Below, one piece after another: positions 1 through 8,439 of a DNA stretch of 39,334 bases. The notes below the pieces were generated by a model. The model saw only the letters and a list, made by a program, of their open reading frames with translations, searched no databases and was not told where the DNA came from. Position 1 is the first letter of the stretch; each line of letters begins with the position of its first letter. This stretch comes from Tieghemiomyces parasiticus (Eukaryota > Kickxellomycota > Dimargaritomycetes > Dimargaritales > Dimargaritaceae): positions 1 to 39,334 of the forward strand of contig JANBPT010000383.1 of NCBI GenBank assembly GCA_027575765.1, read 5' to 3'. Both the position numbers and the translations under genes were made by a program.

Positions 1-1237
1 CTTGGGGAGTGTTTTTCCCTACCCTGCCTTGGGGTACCTAGTTCTATTAAAACCAATTCTATTCTCTATTCTTCACAATTATTTGGATTTCCAATCTTTT
101 TTTACAAATTTGAGTAAAGAGATATCTAATCTGACTAGCATTGATTACAGGACCTTATCCCCAGTTACTGTCTTGCATGGTTGATAAATGCCCTGTTTTA
201 GCTGCTCCTAGGTTGGATTTCATGATGCTGACATTTTTATACCAGTATGCAATGTGGGCCCAATGGAATGTAACTTGTGTGGACATGGCAGTTGTGTTTA
301 TGTAATGTCTCCTACGTTAATTTTTGTTGAGATACCTATAGTGATGTATGCTGGCTTGATGTAGAAAGTTGGTCAGCTCCTTGTTTTGCTCATTAAATAG
401 CTTTTACTACCATGCCTTAGTAGTTGTTCAATTGACACGTGCTTACATTTTCAGAATGCCACCATTTACTTTTCTCATTCTTTTGTTGGGTCTCATGTGG
501 CAGTAGCTACGGTTTACCATTTCTTTTCCAGCTAAGCTAAGTATCCCTTTGTTTCATGCAACGTGCCTCTGTAGTAGGGGGTATGACCCTGGGGGTTGGG
601 GTTTATTAAAGTAGATCTATGGGTAGATAAGTGCTGTCAAGCTGATGTAGATTGGGCCCCAGTGGATTGGTTTTTTCTGGCATCTAAGTATTCTGGGCTC
701 AGGACTACTTGTAACTTGCTGAGTTATAGGTTGCAAGGGTAGAAGGTAATGGAGTTGTGAAGTGGTGATTGAATGTGAATCATAGTTAAAGGGCAATACT
801 TGCGGGTCAATAACCAATGGATGGAGCAGGATTGATGATGAAATAACAATGGTAGCAAGGATAGGTTGTACATTGAAAGTGTATGACATGGGGAATGTAG
901 GAGTTAGGTGAGGTTGGGCAACAACAAACTTATACTAATCACTCCCCTATGGGCACATCAGCTCAATGGAACTGGTCAATTCACCACCACCAGACCACTA
1001 TTTTGACAGGATTGTGGAGAATGATTACTCATTCATATACAAGAGACGTCCTGGGATGCTTGGCATAGGAATGGGAACTAAATTTTATCTCTATCATGCC
1101 AGGTGTACCATGATTACTTATAAGCATAAGTGCCTGGATTTTCTTGAAGGAATATATCATAAATCTAGGGGAATAGGTACTCCTGCATCATTCAGTTGTA
1201 CTATGAGGCGCGGTTACTTAGAATGACCTTGCCACCA
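1..1237. other. Gene-free left edge, relatively AT-rich
   Basis: I see no supportable gene here. The longest open frame (966-1226, plus, 86 codons) has no domain I recognise, no splice signals in useful places and no partner exons. The stretch is visibly more AT-rich than the coding half of the window and leads into LTR-like sequence, so it may be decayed transposon or plain intergenic DNA. A short hairpin (TGCCACC paired with GGTGGCA) lies at about 1230-1250. Confidence 0.5.
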
Positions 1238-1576
1238 TGTGCAAGGTGGCAGTCACCCACAATGCCACCACTCATACACCTGGTTAGAACAATACGCCAT
1301 TTCCACTACCTAACTTCTACCTCTTATTGATGACACCCAGGCCAGTCCTTTTTGAATGACACTTGCCATACTTGCTTACACTTCTCTACGATTTAACTTT
1401 TCTCTAGCCTAGCCCATACTCGCAAGGCCAAAGTTACAGGTTACCACTTATATAAGGCACAAAGGTCAGTTCCAATAAAGATTAGCTGACACCAATTTAT
1501 TACCCTAAGCTTAAGACCTACGTCCATACTTACTGCATTGCCAATGAAGCCAGGTTAAATGGTTGGTTATTGCACA
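1238..1576 (+). mobile_element. Candidate degenerate solo LTR (LTR-C)
   Basis: A TATATAAG box (1449-1456) is followed 25 bases from its start by AATAAA and then by AGCTGA. The spacing and several bases match the TATA/R/polyA core of the well supported LTR-B at 5482-5520. Flanking inverted ends TGTGCAA (1238-1244) and TTGCACA (1570-1576) would give a 339-bp element with TG...CA termini. No matching 5-bp target duplication flanks these ends (CACCA on the left, CCCCG on the right), and a local hairpin overlaps the left end. Boundaries are therefore uncertain; only the promoter-like core is reasonably suggestive. Confidence 0.3.
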
Positions 1577-1843
1577 CCCCGGTCGTCATAAGGGTAAGCC
1601 ACAGTGTACATGATGACCTACGTCGTCTCTGGCCTCAATATCTTCACCAGCCACCTTCCATTCATTTCTACACTACATCTCATTTTTCCATGTATGTGCT
1701 TATCTCTTTCCGATACCCTTACACGTCAGTTCCGCATTATAATTTGCACCAAGGTCAGCCATTAGCTGTTGGTAGCCTCGTCTGCCACTTAGCCGGCCAG
1801 TATTATGAGAGCACCTATCAAATGATTCAACCGCTCGACATCA

Positions 1844-2104
1844 ATGCCATCCTTACCCTCGCCGTCTTCCATTATCATGTTAGTCATAATACATTTCGTC
1901 TTCGCCATGGTCTTTACCGTAGCGATCATGGCCGATTACGAACACTCAAGTCAGCCCAACGCCATTTCCGTCCGTAGCGAGCTTTCCAAGGTGAAGAAAC
2001 GGGTTACACAATTATTTTCTATACACAGATCCCAAATGACCTCCAACGGCGACGAAGTTCCTGGTGATGACGATGACAGAATCCACACTGGGAGTTTGTG
2101 GTAG
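1844..2104 (+). CDS. Possible small secreted/membrane protein, 3' end cut by an LTR
   Basis: An 86-codon open frame has a strongly hydrophobic N-terminal segment (a second ATG, near residue 12, would begin a cleaner signal peptide) followed by a polar, charged tail with a basic SKVKKR stretch and an acidic GDDDD run. That is the general form of a small secreted protein. The last two codons, TGG TAG, fall inside solo LTR-A1, which begins at 2097, so the natural C-terminus may have been lost. No homologous family is recognised and no TATA box or splice signal supports it. It could equally be a chance open frame. Confidence 0.2.
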   Translation: MPSLPSPSSIIMLVIIHFVFAMVFTVAIMADYEHSSQPNAISVRSELSKVKKRVTQLFSIHRSQMTSNGDEVPGDDDDRIHTGSLW

Positions 2105-2641
2105 GCGTAAATCGTACTAAAATACTGACCAAACTCTAAAGCTTCAAACAGGTGTTAGGAATTGTTAATTTCGATGTTAGCTGTCGTTTATGGTATGGCG
2201 ACCATTAGGTCTTTTAGACTTAAAGGATGGTTAGCATCAATCAAGTAACTGGCCAGCCTGGAATAGGGGAATCCAGGACGACAGGTCGTGGCAGGACCGG
2301 CTGCCGGTATGAATAGAAGGGCGGTTAGGTAGCTGCCAGAGCAAGGGTAGAGAAAAGAGAAGGCCCTAGAAGGAAACGAGGCGGCGGGGCCTGGGGTGGA
2401 GACATGTTCGAAGATCAGGAAGCTTGAACGCCTATCGAAAAGGGTATATGGAGAGTAGGTAAAGAAAGGGGGGATAATGGATATGGGTAAAAGTGTGAAG
2501 CCTGGATAATGCAGACTACCAAATAGGTAGGCCATCATTGACCGGGATCAAGCTATGATATAGAGTGCGCGGAGGCGGAGATGCAACATCAACTAATGAT
2601 TCAATGAGATAAAAATCGAGAAGGAATTTCAATCGACCACA
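2097..2641 (-). mobile_element. Solo LTR, family A copy 1 (LTR-A1)
   Basis: This 545-bp repeat has a second copy at 5106-6136 (544 bp once the nested insertion is removed), about 80-85% identical by eye. Both copies begin TGTGG and end CCACA, the TG...CA inverted ends of retrotransposon LTRs. Orientation is inferred from a core on the minus strand (TCTAAAAGACC near 2210-2220) that matches the TATAAAAGACC core of LTR-B. The TATA and AATAAA equivalents of this copy are mutated (TCTAAAA, CATAAA). No clear 5-bp target duplication is seen (left GAGTT, right GGCTG), although GAGTT recurs 20 bp beyond the right end. The open frames inside are not considered coding. Confidence 0.7.
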
Positions 2642-2705
2642 GGCTGCTAATATATAATTCGAGTTGGAGAGACCTTTGCGACGAGAATGGGGTCTATGGG
2701 TTGTG

Positions 2706-4162
2706 TCACTTCATAAAACGGATCAGGAGGTGACCTTCGGGGGTGTACTGAAACGACTCAAGCATCACCGTGACCTTACATTGATGCTCCTCGATAATCA
2801 GGTTGTTTTGATCAAGTACTGTCCACAAAATAGCCTCTGCTCGAGAGAATCCGTAGTAATGGGCGCACACAACCTGCTGTGTAGGGTCGAACCAAATCGG
2901 TAGTGCCATCCTCTGGGCGTCCGCCAAAGGTATACCGCGCTCGATAAGCAGCAGGTAGGCCAGGAAGCTGATGGACTCAAATGACAGGTCGGTTGTACGT
3001 GTAAAGGTAACGATCGGATCCAGAGCTACTTGAGGGTCTTTCATGACGAGCGAGAGCCATAGCCACGTTGGGAACCAATAATTCATGAAAAACGGGACCA
3101 TTTCCGGTCGATTTAGGCCCATACTGCCCGCGGCAGCTCGCATGTCAGAGCTCCACAGTGGGTCCTCTCGGGCCTGATCCGTTAGCCGCATGTCCCCGGC
3201 AAGGACGCGGAGGCGTTCATAGGCCTTGAGCAGCAGCGCATAGTCGCTTCCATGGATAAGGGCGTAGTATGGAAATAGCTCAAATTGATCGACAGCGGCC
3301 AGTTCCGCCACGTTCATCCAAGGCATATTGTTGACCAGCTGCTCGCAGGCTGTGTATTGCTCGCGCAGAAACTCCGCACCCCTAGGGTGATTCTCAGGTT
3401 GCGAGAGAGGATCTTGCCTGATATCTAGAGCATGGAGAAATCGAGGGCCAAGAACGGCTCGTATACCGTGCTGGAGGGTATCGTAGACCGCCTTAAAATC
3501 GACATCTTGGGCGTCGTAGGTGGGGTCGTCAGTAATACGGAGAATTTGGCGAAGGTCAGTCGCTGCGTTGTAGTATCTCTCACGGCGCATCTGGTCGGAG
3601 CGAAGTGGTGAGTAGTTAGTGTAGCGACAACGGAAGGGATGAATAGGTTAGCTACAAAGTTCAATCAAATACGATATGATTGCTTGGGGCACGAGTAGAT
3701 ACCCCAACGAACAACCTCCATGCAAACTCTTGACCGAAGCTCGGGAGGACTTACATTTTCAACGACGTTATCGTATTGACTATCTGCGATCAAGCGGCTG
3801 TACTGACAGGTTTTTCTGAGACTATAGAGAGCTTCCAGATTTAAATGGCTCACCAAGCGGGTTAAGACCTCCACGGGCAGTTTCAGAAGGCTGCAGTCTT
3901 GTAGATGGTTGGTAGCGATCGATGTTTTTTTGGGCGATCTTTCGATTTGAGCCGCTGGGTCCTCCAAGGCGTCATTGAGCCCGGCATCGGAGAAGGTGCG
4001 TTTGGCGTTGAACCTATTGCCCGATAGCTCATGGCTGTTCGGCAGGGTACCAGACTGCGGGTCGAGGATGGGGCTGCTGTTGACGTGAGTACCTTCTGTG
4101 GAGCCAGTGGCGCGGAGCGCGGGCACCGTGACAAGTAAGACCAGAGAAAAGTGGATCAGCAT
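2706..4162 (-). CDS. Predicted secreted protein with F-box-like motif (430 aa, two exons)
   Basis: Exon 1 is 4162-3755 and exon 2 is 3590-2706. The 164-bp intron has a GTAAGT donor, a CTAAC branch point (minus strand, 3619-3615) and a GACCAG acceptor, and joins in phase 0. The protein starts with a hydrophobic signal-peptide-like segment (residues 1-18, cut plausible after RATG), then a polar low-complexity linker to about residue 90. An F-box-like motif follows at 92-130 (LKLPVEVLTRLVSHLNLEAL, then LRKTC and SRLIA). The remaining 300 residues, rich in W, Y and leucine helices, match no family I recognise. F-box proteins normally act inside the cell as SCF substrate adaptors, so a signal peptide is unusual. 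The gene lies between two solo LTRs; its stop is 65 bp from LTR-A1. The splice model is strong, secretion is likely, function is unknown. Confidence 0.75.
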
Positions 4163-5105
4163 CGTACGCAGGACAAGTGGATCGGAGGTACGTGGGCTTG
4201 GGCTTGGATGTGGGTGGGGGATGGGTAGGGGAAGATACAGCGATAAAAGCAGGGCCGAAACGGTTGGCGAGGTTAAATGCAGGGGGCTAGGAAGAATGGT
4301 GAAGCAAAACCGATCGGTGTGCTGTAGGTTGGTTTGAGTGCAGCAGGAACAGGTTGCCTACCTTATATTCACTATAAATAAAAATTCACTTCAACTGAGT
4401 GAAGCAGGTGAAGTGTACCAGGCTGAGATATATATACATTGATCAGGGAGAGGGTCGGGGGCACGCCCCCTTTCATTCAGACTTGGAGCATGAAAGTGGG
4501 ATAAGAGAGGACGGCCCTTGGTGAAAGTGGCGTGTCCCGTAGGGGAGCACCGGTACGCCACGTATGATCCTTTCCGTAACACGCAAGTCAAGCTGCTTTC
4601 TGCATGGTCGAATTGATGGGATTATTCTCATCCCTGAAGGCAGAGGGTGATGCTGCTGTGGCGGTATCAATTATCCCGCCACCCGAATTGGTGCATAAGG
4701 AGGCGAACAGGTAGTTGAATAAAAAATTGAAAAGCGAAAGGTTAGACGCCGTGTCACTACTAGGGCTTGGCGCTCTCTCCGTTTTGGATATGCCACTTGT
4801 GCGATGGCCCACCAACCTGATCAATGAAGGCCTATGTGTAACGCTAGGCACATAGATTCCCAAACCTAGTGGACAGCGGTGCTGAGGGGCCCACTGTGAG
4901 GCGCTTATAGGCCTTAATTTTTAACCCCTGCCTGCACTGGTTGTCGCTCAAACGTTCCGTCACTATTTTTGTTTACGTAGGCAGACGGATAGTGGATTGC
5001 CTAATGTCTTTGAAGTAGAAATTATATATATTTATATTAATCGATAGATACAATAGCTGACCAGAGAAAAACTAAGGGGGGAAAGGAAAACCTGCAAATC
5101 ACAGC
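4163..5105. promoter_or_regulatory. Upstream region of the F-box-like gene; otherwise empty
   Basis: No gene is visible. On the minus strand, A/T-rich TATA-like sequence (ATATAAGG and TATTTATAG, 4363-4385) lies about 210 bp upstream of the ATG at 4162 and could be its core promoter. An AT microsatellite-like run is at about 5022-5045. Open frames of 60-90 codons here overlap on the same strand and show no coding character. Confidence 0.35.
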
Positions 5106-5157
5106 TGTGGTAGGCGTCAATCGTACTAAAATACTGAACAAGCTTTTAAGCTTCAAA

Positions 5158-5162
5158 CGGGA
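5158..5162. repeat. Left target-site duplication of LTR-B
   Basis: CGGGA immediately precedes the TG end of LTR-B and is repeated exactly at 5645-5649 after its CA end. Confidence 0.8.
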
Positions 5163-5644
5163 TGTAGTGCCCTAAACCACTGATCTGATCAGTTGTGGCA
5201 TCTTGGTCTTGTCCACATTTCCATTAGCCTATTCCCATATTCGATATTCCTTTGTAGCGACGCCAACCTTTTTGATCTACCGGATGATGTCTTCTGCTTT
5301 GACAAGCGTCCCCGCCTCTATCCTTTTACGGCTCTATTTCTATCTTTATTCTTCTTATTGATCCGGCAGTTGCACAGCTGCCTTCATAGTCGCTCTGGCG
5401 CTGGCCCCGCCTTGCACTATCGTCCTTTGGCTCGCCTGACCCAACCCGTAGCCGCGGTGAAGGATGCAGGACGTCCTACCGTATAAAAGACCTTATGGGT
5501 CGCTACATAATAAACAACAGCTTATCCAACATCGCCAGTTTCCACCGTTATCATTTCACTCTTTAGTAAGTCACTTCAGTTTATTAACCTTTTACCTCTT
5601 AGTTCTTAACCGTAGTTTCCTCTAGGGTAGTTTTCCCTACGACA
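5163..5644 (+). mobile_element. Nested solo LTR, family B (LTR-B), 482 bp
   Basis: The element begins TGTAGTGCCC and ends CCCTACGACA, giving TGT...ACA termini. It is flanked by perfect 5-bp direct repeats CGGGA (5158-5162 and 5645-5649), the hallmark of integrase-mediated LTR retrotransposon insertion. Removing it and one CGGGA restores colinearity with LTR-A1, whose uninterrupted site is CAGGT at 2149-2153. Inside are a TATAAAAG box (5482-5489) and AATAAA (5509-5514), the expected U3/R promoter and polyA signals in plus orientation. No internal gag-pol or second LTR is present, so it is a solo LTR left by LTR-LTR recombination. The 97-codon open frame at 5193-5486 lies inside U3 and is not considered a gene. 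Confidence 0.88.
5482..5514 (+). promoter_or_regulatory. LTR-B TATA box and polyadenylation signal
   Basis: TATAAAAG at 5482-5489 and AATAAA at 5509-5514 sit 27 bases apart, as in compact LTRs where the R region starts shortly after the TATA box. The same block, diverged, occurs on the minus strand of both family A copies, which supports a functional origin. Confidence 0.65.
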
Positions 5645-5649
5645 CGGGA
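5645..5649. repeat. Right target-site duplication of LTR-B
   Basis: CGGGA immediately follows the CA end of LTR-B and matches 5158-5162. Confidence 0.8.
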
Positions 5650-6136
5650 GTTGGGGATTGTTATGTGGATATATTATGTCGTTTATTGAATGGTGACCGT
5701 TAGGTCTATTAGACTTGAAGGATGGCCAGCATCAATCAAGTAACTAGCCAGCCTGGGCTAGGGGAATCCAAGGCGACAGGCCGTGGCGGGACCGCGCGCC
5801 GGCATGAATAGAAGGGCGGCTGGGTAGCCGCCAGAGCAAGGGGAGAGAAAAGAGAAGGTCCTAGAAGGATAGGAGGCGGCGGCGCCTGGGAGGGAGGCAA
5901 ATTCAAAGGTCAGGAAGATTGAACGCCTATCAAAAAGGATAGATGGAAAGTAGTTAAAGAAAGGGGGGATAATAGCTCTAGATAAAAGCGTGAAGCCTGG
6001 ATAATGCAGACTACCAAATAGGTAGGTCATCATTGATTGGGACCAAGCTATGGCATGGGGTGCGCGGAGGCGTGTATGTGGCATCAACCAATGATCCAAT
6101 GGGTTTGACATTGGGAAGGCATTTCAATTGACCACA

Positions 6137-6742
6137 GTGTTACTAAAGTAATGGCTCATTCACCGCTCTTTAAGTAGGGCAATGTTAATTTTTCACCGGG
6201 GCGTGGTGACCAACTACCCGTGGATAGTTCTACCCCCTTCCAGAACGCTGCTAAGTCCACTCGCACCACCACCAACGTCATTGACTCTACAACTACATTA
6301 CAGTGCACCCCGCACCGTTTATCACTGCGACGCTTCTTACGAATATCGCATTACCATTCTACTGTCAGCTCTTTTTCGAATGGCAGCACTGTGGGCATGG
6401 TTGACGATGCAGGTGTGCGGCAGGTCGCACACACCGAGTCAGTTATCAAGCAGTTACGTGGGTGGCAAGGGATGTGATGGCTCAGTAACGTATCACACGG
6501 CCCCGGTGAAGTTGTGGAGGGGATAACTAGATTATTATTGAATGGGGGCAACTATGCCGATACCGGATATGACGAGGAGGGATATACACTGTAAGGTAGT
6601 CAATATGGTTAAGAGGCACTGATACGTAGATGGGTACACAGAGGTAGAGGAGAGGGGGGTTAAGGCAATAAAGTATAACGCAGTAACCCAAAGGCTTGGG
6701 AGGGGGGGCGGGGGTTGGTAATCTCGAGGCCTGCTGCCGAGT
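6137..6742. other. Intergenic, downstream of the sugar transporter
   Basis: No gene is seen between LTR-A2 and the transporter stop. Short open frames on both strands at 6182-6551 overlap each other and have no recognisable product. A G-rich run lies at about 6699-6716. This stretch should contain the 3' UTR of the minus-strand transporter. Confidence 0.4.
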
Positions 6743-8209
6743 TTAAGCTGCTTCGTCGAACTTGGTCTTAGTGGGCCGGTACTCGACCACGACGTCACCA
6801 AAGACCTCGTCCATCTCCTCGAGCGTCTGGCCTTTGGTCTCAGGGAAGAAGAAGTACACCATGATGATGGCGACAACCGCGAAGCAGGCAAAGAGGATGT
6901 AGAGGCCCCATGTGATACGTTCCATGAGGATAGGGGCAATCTGGCCGATGGCGAAGTTGAAGAGCCAATTGGCAGCGGTAGAGATGGAGGTGGCCTTAGC
7001 GCGGCAGTTGAGCGGGAAGATCTCGGAGGGGTAGATCCAACCGATGGGGCCCCAGGAGTAGGCGAAGCCGGCGACGAACACGTATACAAAGACGATGGTG
7101 GCATAACTGGCGGCGGAGCTGGACATCGCGACGGAGACTGCGCCGTCGTTAGCCACGACCTTCGTTCCCTTGGTGGCAATAATGCAGCCAATGACCAGGT
7201 AAGCGATACCCATGACGGCCGAGCCGGACATGAGGGTCTTGCGGCGACCCCACCGATCGATATAGAGGATGGCCGGGATGGTGGCCAGAACGTTGACCAC
7301 CCCATTGATACCGGTGGCCAGCAAGGTGGCGTTGGAACCGCTGAGACCGGCTTGGGCGAAAAGACTGGGGCCAAAGTACATAATCACATTGATACCGGTC
7401 AGCTGCTGGAAGATTTGGATGAGGACACCGAGGACGAGGCGCCGGCGGATGGGCTTGCGGAGGAGCGCAAAGTAGCTGCGCACCGAGGTTTCGCGCTCAA
7501 ATCGGACCTCCTCCTTGATCTGCTCGTACTCAGCGAGGACGGCAGGGTCGCACTCATCGCCGTGGGAGCGAAGCCGTGCAAGGACTTGGAGAGCCTGGGC
7601 ATCCTTGCCGTGGTCCACGAGCCAGCGCGGGGAGAAGGGCATAAATAAGATACCAATGATCAGGAGCACAGCGGGCACCATCTGCAGACCGAAGGGGATG
7701 CGCCAGGTAGCGGTGGTGTCAGGCCCCATCTTGGAGGTACCGTAGTCAATCCAGAAGGACACGGCGATGCCAATGGTGATGGCCCACTGCTGCAGGGACA
7801 CGAGTCGGCCGCGGATGGGAGCCGGTGCAATCTCGGATTGGAAGAGGGGCACGCACATACTCAGGACACCAATGCCCAGACCGGCCACGATACGACCCAC
7901 AATCAGCATGGCGGTATTTTGAGCGGCAGTCTGTAAGGCGGCACCCACGATGAACACCGCGGAACCCAGCACTATACTAAACTTGCGACCGATACGGTCG
8001 GCAAGGTATCCCGAGGCCAGGGAACCCAGGAAGCAACCGAGGGTGAGCATGGCCACAATGGTTCCCCGCATGGTGGCGTCAGGGAAGTTATAGTAGGTTT
8101 TGAAATTATCCATGTCGAGGACGCCAGATATGACGCCGGTATCGTAACCGAACAGGAGCCCGCCGATGGCGGCGACGCCGGCGGCCGTGTAGACCTGGAG
8201 ACCCCCCAT
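6743..8209 (-). CDS. MFS sugar transporter (monosaccharide/H+ symporter family)
   Basis: An intronless 488-residue protein of the Major Facilitator sugar-porter family, predicted to have 12 membrane helices and to import hexoses or related monosaccharides at the plasma membrane. Visible signatures are GGLLFGYDTGVISG in helix 1 (residues 16-29), the loop 2-3 motif ADRIGRK (70-76), the PFSPRWL motif after helix 6, QQLTGIN in helix 7 (near 267), DRWGRRK in loop 8-9, GWIYPSEIFP with the following RAKA, and the C-terminal PETKGQTLEEMDEVF. Length and motif order match full-length family members, so it appears intact. QQLTGIN and the overall pattern fit proton-coupled sugar importers; the exact substrate cannot be read from sequence. 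An E-box (CACGTG, 8275-8280) and an AT-rich TATA candidate lie upstream. Confidence 0.95.
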   Translation of the reverse strand: MGGLQVYTAAGVAAIGGLLFGYDTGVISGVLDMDNFKTYYNFPDATMRGTIVAMLTLGCFLGSLASGYLADRIGRKFSIVLGSAVFIVGAALQTAAQNTAMLIVGRIVAGLGIGVLSMCVPLFQSEIAPAPIRGRLVSLQQWAITIGIAVSFWIDYGTSKMGPDTTATWRIPFGLQMVPAVLLIIGILFMPFSPRWLVDHGKDAQALQVLARLRSHGDECDPAVLAEYEQIKEEVRFERETSVRSYFALLRKPIRRRLVLGVLIQIFQQLTGINVIMYFGPSLFAQAGLSGSNATLLATGINGVVNVLATIPAILYIDRWGRRKTLMSGSAVMGIAYLVIGCIIATKGTKVVANDGAVSVAMSSSAASYATIVFVYVFVAGFAYSWGPIGWIYPSEIFPLNCRAKATSISTAANWLFNFAIGQIAPILMERITWGLYILFACFAVVAIIMVYFFFPETKGQTLEEMDEVFGDVVVEYRPTKTKFDEAA

Positions 8210-8427
8210 AATGTAGCAAGGGGACGAAGTCGGGTGGAGGCGAGGGAGGTTGAGCTTGCCAATGGGAGGTGGGGCACGTGGGTGGGGGTACGAGACGAGG
8301 GACCGAAGGCGGGAGGTAATATAGGTATACCGCAGTGTGGGGGGACGGGGAGAAGCAGATTATAAGATGAGGATGGGGGTGCGGCAGTTGTCTAGACTCT
8401 CGACTCACAGGGGTGGCGTGAGGGGTT

Positions 8428-8439
8428 TAAATATATATT
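8428..8439 (-). promoter_or_regulatory. Candidate TATA box of the sugar transporter
   Basis: The sequence TAAATATATATT stands out from a GC-rich surrounding about 220 bp upstream of the transporter ATG. It would give a leader of roughly 190 nt on the minus strand. Position and composition are the only support. Confidence 0.4.

Larger units (their letters stand above)
5106..6136 (-). mobile_element. Solo LTR, family A copy 2 (LTR-A2), interrupted by LTR-B
   Basis: This is the second copy of the 545-bp family A repeat, split into 5106-5162 and 5650-6136 by a nested LTR plus its 5-bp duplication. The ends are again TGTGG and CCACA. On the minus strand the core reads TCTAATAGACC, followed by an intact AATAAA (TTTATT at 5682-5687 on the plus strand), consistent with an LTR polyadenylation signal. 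The minus-strand open frame of 117 codons inside it parallels one in LTR-A1, reflecting shared ancestry rather than a gene. Flanks (ACAGC on the left, GTGTT on the right) do not show a target duplication. Confidence 0.7.

Noticed and set aside
5193..5486. 97-codon frame with an LPDDVF segment resembling an F-box start
   Set aside because: It lies wholly within the U3 part of LTR-B; the resemblance is a few residues and is followed by hydrophobic and low-complexity sequence.
6535..7374. 279-codon minus-strand frame overlapping the sugar transporter
   Set aside because: It is an off-frame reading of the transporter, extremely rich in S, P and R, and lacks any motif.
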